DNA of 64,000 bases from the NCBI GenBank assembly GCA_026545225.1, contig CM048846.1, forward strand, positions 58,718,270 through 58,782,269, in the 5' to 3' direction. This document shows positions 12,317 to 24,779 of the stretch, piece by piece (the first letter of the stretch is position 1; each line of letters starts with the position of its first letter). The translations under genes were made by a program, and so were the position numbers. The notes below the pieces were generated by a model, which was not told the DNA's origin, made no database searches, and saw only the letters and a program-made list of their open reading frames with translations. The stretch is from Cornus controversa (lineage: Eukaryota; Streptophyta; Magnoliopsida; Cornales; Cornaceae).

Positions 12317-13533
12317 ATGGTATACATCTCACTCTCTATCTCTCTCTACATCTATATACGTATATCTATTTGTAGTTCACCTTGGCCACAGTGTTTAACC
12401 TGTACAGTTACTAATCTTATTTCTTTTACAAAATTAGGGTTTTGTCGATCTTGTAGTGTATAGCTTCATCTATATCAATCAGTTTAAGGTTATAGATAGT
12501 TCTTTAGATATATTCTTCCGTAAAAGGCTTCTGGCCTCCAGTTTGGGTAATTGGATGATTGAATCACAGTTTTCTTTCCCAAGCTATCTATCTATGCGTT
12601 GCTATTATGTTTGGCACTAAACCTAAGGGGTTAAGGTTTAACTGTGGTCTTCAAAATTTCTGGAGTACGCGATTAAGCTGAATTTGGGTTCAGATATAAT
12701 TCATATAACAGAATATGTTTGTTTGTTAGCTAATTGGTTGGTTATATATGTACACACATTCTTATTTCTTTGGTTACATTGAGGTTTGTGGTCTGCATCA
12801 AAGGTTCACTGAAAAAATTGTTGGGCTCCACTTATATGTTCCCTACTAGAATCTGCTTAATTTGATGGTTTTAGGTTTTAAAATAGTGATGGAATTCTAT
12901 TGACATTCAATGTATAAATCTCATCACATGAAATTGATTTTTAGAGAACTTGGTACTATTTGGTACCCACGAATCCTTTGGTCTTGATTTTTGTTCTCTT
13001 CAACAATAACACAGCATGAGAACCTGAAAATTTGTACGTTTTGTTGGTATGGAAGACAATTGCTGTTTTGCATGTTGGTTTGGTATAACTAGTGAATTTC
13101 TAGTCAGATGGTGGATTAAACTGAAACTGATTTAAGAACACATGAATTACCGAGTTGAAAATGCTTAAAACAACTGTCAAATTTTTTATTTTTTTCCTTT
13201 TGAAAATTCAAAAGGAATGAAAAAGGGCATTGAAATCCTGCACCGTGAGAGTCTGTTAGAAAATTTTCCAAGACTGCTGAAAACATAATAATGGTATTAG
13301 ATTACATAATTTATGATCCTAATGAATATTATTGGATAGTATCAGGTTAAGTTAATAAAATTATATATTTAAATACACATTGGCATTTATAATAACATAT
13401 TAACATCATAGTTGTTACTTGTTAAGATGTTTGTCTAGTAAGCGTGGAAATTATTGCAGGACATGGGATAAAACTTGATATATATAAATCCTAGAAAGAT
13501 AGGACTAGGACATGAACACCACTAATATCATGA

Positions 13534-13581
<48 letters not shown>

Positions 13582-16500
13582 TATATAAGATAAGATTAAC
13601 AAATTTTCAGTCAAACTAAGAAGCACAAATACATGAATTTAAGCATCATTCAACTAAATCAACTCCATAAATCTTATATATATGATTATATAAGATAAGA
13701 TCAACAAACTTTAAGTCAAACTAAGAAGCACAAATCCACAAATTATAATAACTAACAGTTCTAACGATAGCTCAACCATTTAAGCGTCATTCAACTAAAT
13801 CAACTCCATAAATCTTAGTTGTTCTCAATTTTGAAACCCCTAACTTTTCCAACTTTAGGAAGCCCTAGAAAATTTCATTAAGAAAATCCCTAATTATTCC
13901 AACCAAATTGGAACTCAGACACGGTCATGTGGTAGGGTTAAGATTTCAAAATTCAAAAGGTTTAGTATCCTTAAGGGAGAAGAAAAAGAAAAAAGGAATG
14001 AAGGTGCAAAAAGAAGGAAAGAAAGAAAAAAAGGTGGGAGTCTGATAACCTCACGACCACAGTAGAGGAGTTTCTTCCTCTATGTTTTTTTTTCAGTGTG
14101 TTTGATGCATGTCTATCAGATCCTGCTACGAGAGGATCCTTGGCGCATCCATGTTTTACATATTAACCACAGGACTTGAAACCCATCTTCTCCTGCTTAC
14201 TTATAAGTGAAAGAAGAGAGAAAGAAATGGACATTCTTTTTAGTGTGCTTACCTTGTCTAAGAAAATTCTTGGTGTCTCCATGCTCTTTAGATGTTACTG
14301 ATGAGGCGCAAATGCCTGCTTGTGACTTGGGCCATCTTTCTAATAACACCCAGCTATGCCGCTGGTCGTGACAAAAAAATTATATATTATCTTTTGATAA
14401 TATGATAGCATGTGAGAAAAATTAGCACAACAGATAACTATATTGCTGTCAAAAAGTTTGATTAGTTGTGCCATGATCCATTATTATATTGTTCATTAAG
14501 ACTTACGATTGATTACCTAGTCACCTAGATGAGATTTCTCTTGTTCGATACTAAGCTTTTTACGTACCTAAAAGGTATTTGCGCCTCATAATTCTTGTAA
14601 CAGAAACTTGCTATTGTTCTAAACCTTTATCTACTTTGGGCCAAGTTCTTCCAATTTTTTAATTCATGAAACAGTTTGTAAAAGTGTGATAGAAGGCAAA
14701 AGATATTTTATCAACAAAATTTACGTATAGAAATTAGTATGAGGGTAATGTAAAATTTTATCCTTTCTTAAATTTTTATTCCTTAATAGATTCCCCTAAC
14801 GCTAGACTGACAATAATAACTCCCCTATCATCCGCATAAGGGCTCCCAAGGCCCCCTTCCTCTTGTTAGGTCGATTGTTTGGCTTGACCTTCAAATTTAG
14901 AAAAGAGCTAAATCTATTTATTTTACATACTAAATATTTGTAATCCCTCTCTTGTGATAAATTATAGGTATAAAGATGTATACTGGTTTATGCAGACACA
15001 TGTTAATGCTTCCAACATGTCTCAAACCTTTGGACCTCATTTGTTCAACATTTATGCACTTCTTCCTCAAGACCACCCTATATATTTCTTCATGCTATTA
15101 GCACTTTGTATTTGATTTTGTGGGTTACTTAGTGAGTTGCCTTTGGTAGTGAAGTCCAGACCCCAAACATACTGATAATTATGAAAAATAATATATCATG
15201 CATCCTTGAATATATTCATAGAGTAAAGAAAGACTAATGAAATGTTTTACTGGTGCTTATAAGAGTATTACAGTGACATGGCAAACACAATTTTTTGCAC
15301 ATTCATGAATGAAATGAAGGTGGACTCATTTTTAAGGAAGTGCTGGCGGCATTGAAGAGTTGTAATGGGGATAAAGCTTCAGGTCATGATGGTTTCACTT
15401 CGAGGTTTCTCTTGGAGAATTGGGAGGTGGTGAGGGTAGAGTGGTAGAGGTGATGGGTACTTTTCATTCTTTTTTTTTTTAGGCTAGGTTTGAGAAAAGC
15501 TTGAATGCTTCTTTCATCGGCCTTATCCAAAGAAGGGAGGTGCGTCTGATGTTAGGGACTTTAGACCTATTAGTTTGGTGGGATGCATTTACAAACTAAT
15601 AGCAAAAGTCCTCGCTTCAAGGTTGAGGGGTGTTATGGATGGTATCATTTTGGAACCCCAGAATGCTTTTTTGGGTGGACACCAGATTTTGGACTCAGCT
15701 CTGATTGAAATTGAGTGTGTGGATGCCAGGTTGAGTAGTGGAATTCCTGGGGTCCTTTGTAAGCTTGATATTGAGAAGGCTTATGATCATATGAGTTGGA
15801 GGTTTCTGCTTTACATGATAGAGAGGATGGGGTTCGGGAAGAGGTGGAGGCAGTGGGTGGAGTTTTGTATTTCATCAGTGCGGTTTTCGATTCTCGTGAA
15901 CGGATCTCTAACCAATTTTTTTAGTTCACTCGGGGGCTCAGGCAGGGGGATCCACTCCTCTTTCCTGTTTCTTATTGTGATGGAGGCCCTGAGTAGGATG
16001 ATGAGGAGGGCGGTGGATTTGGGATTCATTAGAGGTTTCAGAGTGGACAGAGATGCCTCTAGTCAACTGGAGATTTCTCACTTGTTGTTTGCAGATGATA
16101 CTCATCTTTTGTGATGCAAATGAGATATTTGAGATGCATGTTGATTTGTTTTCAGGCAGTCTCTGGTGTGAAAATTAATGTTGGCAAGAGTGTGCTGGTT
16201 CCGGTGGAGGAAGTGTCGGAGATCTCTGTTCTGGCTGACATCCTTGAGTGTGGAGTGGGCTTCTTCCCTATTTCATATTTGTGGGATCCAGTGGTTGAAA
16301 GGTTCGAGAGGAGGCTTGCAGGGTAGAAGAAGCAGAATTTGTCGAAAGGTGGTAAGGTGACTTTGACGAAGAGCACTTTGTCTAGTCTTCCGACTTATTT
16401 CATTTTCTCTTTCAGATTCCATCTTTAGTGACTAGTAGGATTGAGAGGCTACAATGGAACTCTTTGTGGGGTAGCTTGGGTGATGAGTTCAAATACTACC

Positions 16501-17709
16501 TTGTTAGTTGGGAGCAAGTTTGCAGGCCAGTTCAGTTGGGGGGCTTGGGGATTAGGAGGTTGGAGCCCTTCAATAAGGCTCTCCTCGGGAAGTGGTTTTG
16601 GAGATTTGGGAGAGAGAGGCAGCGGAGGAGGGTTATCTCTAGTAGGCTTGGGGAGGAGAGGGGAGGTTGGTGCTCGTTGGAGGTGAGGATCCCTGGTGTT
16701 GTAGGTGTTTAGAAATTCATTCGGAAGGGGTGGGATGAGATCTCTAAACACATTAGATTTCGAGTCGGGAACGACAGAGATATTAGACCTTGGGAGGACT
16801 CTTGGTGCGGTGATCATTCGTTGGCTTGCTTTTTTCCCTCTCTCTTTCGGATTGCTTCGAATAGGCATGCTCTTGTATCCAACTGCTATCACCTTGCTAG
16901 TGCTAAGATGACTTGGCATGTTCGCTTCTCGAGCCATTTTCAGGATTGGGAGCTAGGGGATGTCTCTCGCTTTTTGGAGTTTGATCTATCATCAGGTGGT
17001 AGATGGTGACAGGGCCGATTCTTTGGTGTGGATGGCTTCGTCTCAAGGGAGGTTTGATGTTCGATCTTTCTATAGTGCCTCTTCGACATTGAGGGTTTGG
17101 CCTTCCCTTGGAGGGACGTATAATGCACAAAAGCCCCTCCTAAGGTGGCCTTCTTTGGTTGGACGACTGTCCTTGGGAAGATTTTGATGTTGGATAATTT
17201 GAAGAGGAGGCGCCATGTTATCCCTAATTGGTAATGTGTAAGAGAGACGAGGAGTCGGTTGACCACCGTTTACTTCACTGCACTGTGGCCCGAGACAGTT
17301 GGAGTATGCTTTTCGGGCTGTTTGGGGTTCAGTGGGTGATGTCTAGCTCTTCTAGAGGTATGTTGGAGGCTTGGATAGGTTGTATTGTTGGCTCCAAGCT
17401 TGCAACTCTTGGAGGGTAGCGCCATTGTGTGTTTGATGGTGCCTTTGGAGAGAACGGAATAGGAGATCTTTCGATGACGAAGAGTCTTCTATTGGGGTGT
17501 TGAAATTTTCTATTATTAGTTCTCTTTTTTGTCAGGTTATGGGAAGAAATTGTAAATCCATGGGAGAGATAAGTTGATTTTTTGGATATTCTGAGAGGTT
17601 AGGGGCCCTATTAGGCCCTTTTGTTTTTTTTTTTCATTCTTGGGTTGTGTTTCCTGTTTGAATGCTTTCTAATACAATCTTACTTATAAAAAAAAAAGTG
17701 TAAAATTAT

Positions 17710-17745
<36 letters not shown>

Positions 17746-20537
17746 ACACTAGTTTTACACTTTGATCTTCTAAACATGAGCACAACATGCCATTTCTCAT
17801 TAAAAAGACAGTTTGTCTGCATGTCAGAGATGCATTATCAACATGTCTTTCCTCATTGTTTCTCCAAAACCAACAAAGGGTTCTTAATTTCTGTCATCGG
17901 AAATATGATTAAAATCTTATCCAGTTTGGAATGTCTAATCTTCTAATAGCAACATCGTTCTGATCAACTTGTGAAGCTGCATGTTATACAGTCAGTCGCT
18001 TCATTCTTTTCAGTCCTTGGAGAAAACCTTTCAGCTTAGCTACACAATCTCCAAACAGTCACTTTGCTAGATTGAGCACTCACTGCTTCAAAAGTATGAA
18101 AAGATGCATCATTTGTATGCTATTTAGTTTATGTCATTTTACCATGGTATTAGAAGGGAAGTATTATTTAGGGAGGTAAGGAGGGGGAGAATGTAAAAGG
18201 TTTAACTAAGTGGGCATATGGGGCACTCAGCCAGTTTCCCATATGATGATGCAGCTGGCGAAGTTTCATGTAAAGCAGTGATGTAAAAGATCAGAATGGT
18301 GAACATGAAATTGTTTTTAATTTGGATAATGGTGTCAGTTCAACAAGTGGTAACAAACAGGCTGTACATGCTTTTGAAAAAAATGTCACGTGAGCGTAAT
18401 ATGTGTAATATGGACACTTAGTGCCTTAAAATGGTTATAAAATTATCATTCTTGTCAACCACTGAAATACCGTCATTCACCTAATTTATTTTCCATCAAA
18501 AATAAAACAAAAATATACTGGAACAGATAAATATAGATGCCCAATCTCTTTAAGCGTGCTTGTAGTTGTTGCTCAGTGCTTCTGCTTTGATTCTAGCTTT
18601 AGTCATACTATGCTGACACTACAGCGGTCTGATAGAGACAAACTGCTCTTTTCTTTTTGAAATGTCCCTATAACCCGTGAGGCATCTTAAGTAGACACAA
18701 ATGATATTTTTGGGGCTAATTTCTACCCTTACGTTTTTATTGTGTGTTGATTATACTTCTATCCTGCACTTTTTTTTTTTCTTCTCAGGAGTTGATCTTG
18801 GTTGATCATTAGATGTAAAATATTGACAATTTTTGTTAACAGAGGTTCTTGATATAACTTGTTCAGGTGCTGTTTTGTTTGGGGCTAATTTCTACCCTTA
18901 AGTTTTTATTGTGTGTTGATTATACTTCTATCATGCTCATTTTTTTTCTTCTCAAGAGTTGATCTCGGTTGATCATTAGATGTAAAATATTGACATTTTT
19001 AGTTAACAGAGGTTCTTGATGTAACTTGTTCAGGTGCTGTTTTGTTTTTCCTTTTCATATGCAGGCTAACAGGCATACCATCGTTCTGATGCAGACATCT
19101 CAGAACAGAGCAACTAGAACATTTATGGATTATGAGTCAATAAGTCAAGCAATGGAGGGTATGGTTTACATTATTGTTGTATTACACAGCTTCCATCTAT
19201 GTTACTCGTGTAATTCATTTCACCTTTGAGACTTGAAATTATTCTTGGAATGACATAAGGATTGCATTGCTCGTAAGCTACCATATAGGACTGTTATCTG
19301 GCTTATAGTGGAGTTCACAAGAATGAATCACAACCCACATTGAGAGTGTAGACGTAATCAGCCAACCTTGAGAAAAAAAAAAGGTCTGAAGACATTTTGC
19401 CAGTTTACCATGAAGAAATAGGGACTTCTAGTGAATTATAGCATCCCTCTATGTTACATGGACTCAGGTACGTGTGTCAGGTGATGGATGTGTCAAATCC
19501 GGAACAAATGGGACACATGGACACTACTATATATTCATATTATATAATATTTTTATTTTATTTTCTAGGCTAAAATAATGTCTTTATATAACATAGTTAC
19601 CAATATATGTTTCACTTATATTGAAACAATGATATAATAAATTGAATTTTATGATATAGTTTTTAGGTGCATGTCCTATTAAAAGTGTCAGAAACCTATC
19701 CCATACCCATCTCTATGTAATGTGTGTCCTGATGCCGGTACTTTACCTACTTTTGGAGAGTCCATGTAACATGTGTATCCATGGTGTGTCATGAATGATT
19801 TTTACTAGTGAGATTTTTTTGTTGCTATTGAATGCTCTACGTTGGAGAGGCGATTTGTGTAGTGTATCCATGCTATTGAGTATTGTTAATGTATATCATA
19901 TGTTATCGTTCATAAGAGGTTATTACATTAATGGTGGTTTCAGGTCTGCAGGTATTTGTGGACTATATCAAAGGAAACTCAAGGAGCTCAGCATTGTTAA
20001 TGTAGAAACTTAGAATGTTAGTTAAATTTATGTATTTGCCTTGCATAATATATCAATCTATAGTTATAACTTACCGAAAATATATATATCAATATAAATA
20101 TATATAATAAATATCCATGTCATCGTGTTATGTCAAGCTATCAGCCTACCCACCTGTCTCGTGTCCATGCCTGAGCTACTAAGGATTAGATTTTAAATTA
20201 TTGGTTATTCTGTTTTTTGTTTATGCCTTTCTTCTATTGTTTTTGGTAACTGTTTTTGGGAGCTATTTCAAGATTATTTCTTTGATGGACGGATTGCTTT
20301 GCAAATGAATGAGTGGCTCCGTAACTGTAATTTGAATCTAACAATAGATCTTTATTTTCTGATAGAATATTATGTATTTCATAAGACATGATTATATTGT
20401 TGGTGGTTTACAGGTATTTGCGGACTATATGAAAGGAAACTCAAGGAGCTAAATCCAGCCATCAGAAACATCACTTACGATATTGCAGATCTCTACAATT
20501 TCATTGATGGCCTCGCAGACATGAGTGCATTAGTGTA

Positions 20538-20570
<33 letters not shown>

Positions 20571-21433
20571 TTTGATAGGGTCAGTGCAAAGCATGTGTAA
20601 CCTAGGAACTGCACAACTGTTTAAATTTTGTAGATGAAGTTGTTAAGGCTCCATTTCAATTGAAGGATTTGAATGAATGGATTTATGTTCAATCATTTAA
20701 AAGATTATAACATAAATTTAGAGTGATTAATTCAGGTTGAAGTTTTAAGCAATAAGCATATATTGATTTGAGAGGATTTCAAATAACAAGGTGGAAGGAG
20801 TTATTTGAAATCCTTCCTGACAAGGATTCTAAGTAGACAAGGATTACAATCAAATGTCTATCCTGCCTTTAGTATGGTATCCCCTCGAGTTTTGGTATCC
20901 AACTTCAGTGAACACTTTAAACTCAAATCCCTTCATTTGAAATTCATTAAATTAAACAAATGGACCTCAAAATTTGGGTCAAAAAGATCTGTCTATGAAG
21001 ATATCATGACCTAGACTGGGTAAAAGAAAGCCAGTTGCCAATTTGGCTTCTCTTTATGTCATAATGAGATGCTTTGCATCATTTTCAACTAGCAATCCTC
21101 TTTTTGAGATACATTTTTGCATTGATCTATATCAAGAGTTTGGCTGCAGCTGTGGTGTGCGCTTTCACACATCCATGGGACAGCGATGCTCCTGTGGGAT
21201 GATATGGTTATTGCCTCTGCTTCTTTGATCTGGCTTGTAGTTACAACCGCATGGTTCCAGCTTCACACAGTAACATAATAAAGTTGTGCAATTGCTCTTG
21301 TGGTATGATATGATTTTTGTTTCTACTTGGTTTGGCTTGCAGATATGACCACTCAATTCAGGCTTACCTGCCATATGATCGACAGTGGATTAAACAGCGG
21401 ACATTTCAGCATCTCAAGAAATTGGCGCATTGA
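12317..21433 (+). CDS. ERH: ENHANCER OF RUDIMENTARY homologue, four coding exons
   Basis: Small conserved nuclear protein; family members bind RNA-processing partners and form homodimers. Coding exons: 12317-12319 (the ATG alone, donor gtatac), 19065-19158, 20414-20534 and 21343-21433 (stop TGA at 21431). All introns are GT-AG. The lengths 3+94+121+91 sum to 309 bases, giving 102 residues without frameshift, the usual plant ERH size. The translation begins MANRHTIVLMQTSQNRATRT and contains ITYDIADLYNFIDGLADMSA and a C-terminal WIKQRTFQHLKKLAH, all hallmark ERH segments. The first exon was chosen because plant ERH starts MAN and the sequence AACATG|GT supplies exactly that codon. Intron 1 is 6745 bases and contains a LINE. 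Apparently intact; expression cannot be judged from sequence. Confidence 0.93.
13536..13578. repeat. (AT)n microsatellite in ERH intron 1
   Basis: About 21 uninterrupted AT dinucleotides, directly left of a local tandem duplication. Confidence 0.9.
13573..13818. repeat. tandem duplication in ERH intron 1
   Basis: Two copies (about 13573-13677 and 13678-13818) share ATGATTATATAAGATAAGAT, GTCAAACTAAGAAGCACAAA and CAACTCCATAAATCTTA. The second copy carries an extra segment of about 35 bases. Intronic, non-coding. Confidence 0.8.
13830..15320. other. ERH intron 1, unannotated part
   Basis: AT-rich intronic sequence with a purine-rich stretch near 13975-14035. I see no exon, transposon end or RNA gene that can be supported. 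Confidence 0.5.
15325..17700 (+). pseudogene. 5'-truncated L1-like LINE in ERH intron 1
   Basis: Non-LTR retrotransposon remnant in the sense orientation of the host gene. Reverse transcriptase runs from about 15330 (ALKSCNGDKASGHDGFTSRF) to about 16120, with KLIAKVLASRL, LDIEKAYDH and the catalytic FADDT at about 16092. Fingers/palm and connection segments follow with frameshifts (SYLWDPVVERFERRLAG, VCRPVQLGGLGIRRLEPFNK). A zf-RVT-like C-terminal part lies at 17040-17420 (GRFDVRSFYSA, CKRDEESVDH). The endonuclease domain is absent, which indicates 5' truncation. The 3' end is an A run at 17690-17697. Several stops and frame changes make it non-functional. Target duplications were not found. 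Confidence 0.88.
17710..17741. repeat. homopolymer of 32 G
   Basis: An unbroken run of 32 guanines directly after the LINE tail. It is predicted to form G-quadruplex structure on the + strand, but the exact length may be a sequencing or assembly artefact. Confidence 0.85.
17742..18711. other. ERH intron 1, right part
   Basis: Unremarkable intronic DNA between the LINE/G run and the tandem duplication preceding exon 2. No feature is supported. Confidence 0.5.
18712..19047. repeat. tandem duplication upstream of ERH exon 2
   Basis: Two nearly identical units of 169 bp (18712-18880) and 167 bp (18881-19047) begin GGGGCTAATTTCTACCCTTA and end CAGGTGCTGTTTTGTTT. The second unit ends 17 bases before the exon 2 acceptor, so the branch-point region of intron 1 may be duplicated. 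Confidence 0.92.
19925..19992 (+). pseudogene. partial duplicate of ERH exon 3 within intron 2
   Basis: ATGGTGGTTTCAGGTCTGCAG followed by GTATTTGTGGACTATATC and AAAGGAAACTCAAGGAGCT matches the exon 3 acceptor and first 38 bases (20397-20451) with few differences. The copy keeps an AG acceptor at 19950-19951 and the correct phase, but diverges after ELS-like codons. If spliced in, it would reach a stop at 20011-20013. It is either a dead duplicate or a possible poison exon. Confidence 0.8.
20536..20570. repeat. (CT)n(CA)n microsatellite at the ERH intron 3 donor
   Basis: Directly follows the exon 3 donor GTACTC: about nine CT units then nine CA units. A length change here would alter bases just inside the donor. 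Confidence 0.85.
21155..21350. repeat. duplicated ERH intron 3 / exon 4 acceptor region
   Basis: About 21190-21245 (CTCCTGTGGGATGATATGG...TGGCTTGTAGTTACAACC) is a diverged tandem copy of 21293-21350 (CTCTTGTGGTATGATATGA...TGGCTTGCAGATATGACC). The left copy retains a TAG acceptor but its exon part no longer encodes YDH. Confidence 0.65.
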
Positions 21434-22560
21434 TATGCTACAACGGCACCATTACTCAACTATTATGCAGATAATCTATGAATGGAATCTATAAGTACAG
21501 AATTGGAACTTTATTTGGCCCAAGGTTGTCTACCATAAATTTGCAGCTCTTGTTTTCGTCCCCATATACATTTCAGTTGTGGTATTATACTTAGTTTCAG
21601 GTTGAAACCAACTAAAGCTGCTCAGCCAGTGTATCTTGTAGTCTTATACTTTCTTCGTTTCAGAATCTTCATGTTGGTGTTGGAATGTGAACTCGTCTTG
21701 TGTAAACATAACTGTTTGGTTGTTTGATAGGCTTGAGCTGAATCAATCGTCTTAACAGTTGTATGATTCTTTTCATTTGGAGTTTTTAGTGAAGTGCTAC
21801 TAAGAAACCTGGTAAATCTGGCACCAATTTTGAACGTGGTTATAACATTACAGAGCACTGAAATTCAACTGCGCCGCAACGTGCACAGCCAAACATAAAT
21901 TTTTTGAGAAATATTTACTTGAACCAGCAGACAATGTAGATATCCCGACGTAAACTCTACTCATATTGGGAAAATTAGTGTCCGGCAAGGGTTAACAAAC
22001 TTTGCACCATAATTTTCAGATGCAGTCTCTGTCTAATTAAATAGAAATGACAACGATGCACATTTCTATTATATGTACGTTTATACCAAAAAGAAACGAA
22101 AATGTACTTACCGGACACATTCATTATACACATATATCAACAGTTATTGCTATACTTATCAGGTTTTTGCTATCATTTCTTTCCTAACTAATGTTATCCT
22201 TTCCTTTCTTTTCTCTCTACTTTATCCAAACGGACCCTTAATCTGGTTTGTGGAATTATTTGATCACGCGTGTAAAAAGTGATACATACTTGTTGATCAA
22301 TGTATAAAATGATACCTTTCTTCTTCTCACTAAATGAACAAATTATGCCATGTTAACCAACAAAAGTATACTACGTACTACCTATTGGTGACTAGACTAG
22401 TTCAATGAATGAAGTGTAACCCACCACCACCATTAGGCTACCATATCAAAGGGGGTCACTTTTGTATATAAAGGGATGGGGTTGGGTCCCAATCCCATTA
22501 TCAATTCAATTCTTACTTCCTGGCTTGTTGACCACTCCAGATGGAGATGGACCTTTGGTT
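21434..22560. other. ERH 3' region and intergenic DNA
   Basis: The ERH 3' untranslated region probably runs to about 21800, but no single strong polyadenylation signal can be chosen. The rest, up to the microsatellite at 22567, contains no supported gene. Confidence 0.4.
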
Positions 22561-22562
22561 TG

Positions 22563-22566
<4 letters not shown>

Positions 22567-22596
<30 letters not shown>
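22567..22596. repeat. (AT)n microsatellite
   Basis: About 15 AT units. The flanking stretch 22600-23360 has no recognised gene; it contains a 20-base direct repeat (AGCAGTTCACTACTTCCTAT) near 22700 and purine-rich DNA. Confidence 0.85.
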
Positions 22597-22601
<5 letters not shown>

Positions 22602-23359
22602 GGAATTGAATTTGTTGGAGACTAAAAGCGCCCTCTTAATTTCACAAGTGCATCATGATAAGGACAATTAATTCAATTTTACAAAGCACCCAGTAGCAGC
22701 AGTTCACTACTTCCTATATATACTAGCAGTTCACTACTTCCTATACATACGTGTTGTTCGTCAACTAAATTGGCTTGATAGGGGATTACAATTAGCGTGT
22801 GATATGCGTGTCAAAGCCGCTCAGTCAGTTCAAAGAGAAGTGTACAGGTCGAATACAGTATTCTTTCAGAATAATATATAAAATTAGACGATTCGTTATT
22901 GAGAGAGAATACCAAACTCACTATTAAGTTCTTATTGACTCAAGATGCCAAACTCACTATTAGATTCTTATTGTCTCAATTAAGAAGACGTTTGTGTAAA
23001 AGAATTGCAAGACTAAATCGTAGAATGATGGAGATAGAAATTGAGGAAGATATAGAGAGATAGACTGATTAAGAGGAAAGAGCAAGTAATTGATAGAGAT
23101 GTAGAGTTAAAGAGATTGAGATATTCTAAAAAATAAGAGAAATAAATCGCAATTATTACAAGTTTGTATTTTGGTTGTTGAACCCCTGAACAGTTCCTTT
23201 TACAATTATTTATAGGAAACCAGAACTAATAAACTTCCTATATCTATGTAACAAGATAAAAATAGAAGAAAACAAAATACAAAAAAAATAAAATACACAA
23301 AGCATAACAATGCGCATCTTAAAACAAATGTGTCTTTAAGTCCCCTTTGCTTGCAATTC

Positions 23360-23830
23360 TTGTGAAGAACCTAGAGGGGGAGGGGGTGAATCGGTTCTTC
23401 CCAATTTTAACTTTTAATGCTTGATGTATGACAAACACATTCCACAAAAACTTAACACGGTTATTTATAGAGGAAAACTCCAATGTGGGGTGAAAAACCT
23501 ATTGGCCCTCAGGCCCAGTCCAATCCACTATGATGAAGCTGACTACACTTTCTTAAGCATCTGTAGATGCAAACTGTGATGACACCTCACTCACACTTTC
23601 TTCAGTCACCAAGCTCACACACAAGTCACTCCAGCTCTTACCCTAGTTCACAGCCTCCCTAGGCCTAAATCACTTTCACCAATGGACTTACCAACAATAA
23701 CTCTCACACTGGCCCAACTTAGGCTTCCCAAAACCTAATCTATCTCTCACAAATCTCACCACAAATCACTATAACTCCTCCTGTCCAAAGTAACCATTTG
23801 TTTGGACCTACAGAGGATTTACAAATCAAA
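23360..23830 (-). repeat. copia-type LTR/leader fragment
   Basis: Starts with GAACCTAGAGGGGGAGGGGG, the reverse complement of the leader motif near 205-240. It continues with sequence matching 410-720 (CAATGTGGGG, CACAGCCTCCCTAGGCCT, AGGCTTCCCAAAACC). It belongs to the same family as the window start. No coding part is attached. Confidence 0.6.
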
Positions 23831-24270
23831 TAATTTAAGAGTATACAACTACAAAGATACTTGAGTATACATAATGTGAAGAGAAATCCACTTAAGCTTT
23901 TATAATCAGGAGGAGATCAACAACAACTTAAAAATGATGGCAACTTCAAATCAAGTTCAGCTTTATATTCAACATATAACGTATGGCAGCTACTAGGTCC
24001 TTCATTCATCAAAAAGAGTAGTGAAACAACTTGTCTTGGAAAACCTGTCTTGAACCTGTGTTATTTATGTTACAACAAAATTTAGAGCAAACAGAGATTA
24101 CAAGTACATTTAGATATTCACTTGAAGATGATATACCACTTCAACTGGCAGATCCTAAATTTAAAGTGCAACACGAATTAGATCAATCTAAATAGTTAAA
24201 TTGTTGTTGATGAAGCAGAAATTCACCCCGAAATGGTCAAACACCAACCTGTAAAAAGACAAGAGTAGGG
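23831..24270. other. intergenic DNA, no feature recognised
   Basis: AT-rich sequence between the copia fragment and the gypsy LTR remnant; nothing supportable on either strand. Confidence 0.4.
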
Positions 24271-24720
24271 TAGTCAGAAAGACACCGGCGTGGTGCTATC
24301 CGACTATACCCCAACACTTAAGTCAGATATCAGAAAGGCTTCTTGAAGATTGAAAGGCACTTAAGAGGGTATTAATTGCGTACCTGATACATGGATCATC
24401 TCTGTATTTATAGCAGTCAAATAGGAACGTGTCCTAATAGGAGACTGGCTCTTCAGTTCCCCAGACTTAATTGGGGATATAAAAGTCTTACTCAAAGTAC
24501 ACTTTTTATCCACATCACCTTAATCTCGACTTCCACATTATAATATCACAACTAGAGTCAAATAATCTATCAGATGCCCCATGTTCATGATAGTCGCTTG
24601 TCGGACCTTAAGGAACACTTCGACTGGCCCGTTAGGCTTTTGGGTTGCCAGACCCTAGTGTGCGAACCTAGCAGGCCCTTGGAAGTTGGCCGAATTGAGC
24701 CTTAGCTTCATCTGATATTT
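24271..24720 (-). mobile_element. gypsy LTR remnant, minus orientation
   Basis: Its reverse complement aligns with 28550-28929. Shared landmarks are GAAGTGTTCCT and AAGGTCCGACA variants, ATGGGGCATCT, GAAGAGCCAGTC, a TATA-like GCTATAAATA, and GGTACGCAATTAATACCCTCT. The U3 side, to the right, probably continues through the pyrimidine tract and GGCC-rich block up to about 25060. Confidence 0.7.
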
Positions 24721-24779
24721 TGAATGATCCCAACCTCACTTTTGGCTTTTAGCTGCTAAACATCACATATGTAAGCCCT

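Noticed and set aside
15575..16114. Functional reverse transcriptase gene
   Set aside because: The frame ends just after FADDT and later segments are scattered in other frames; endonuclease missing.
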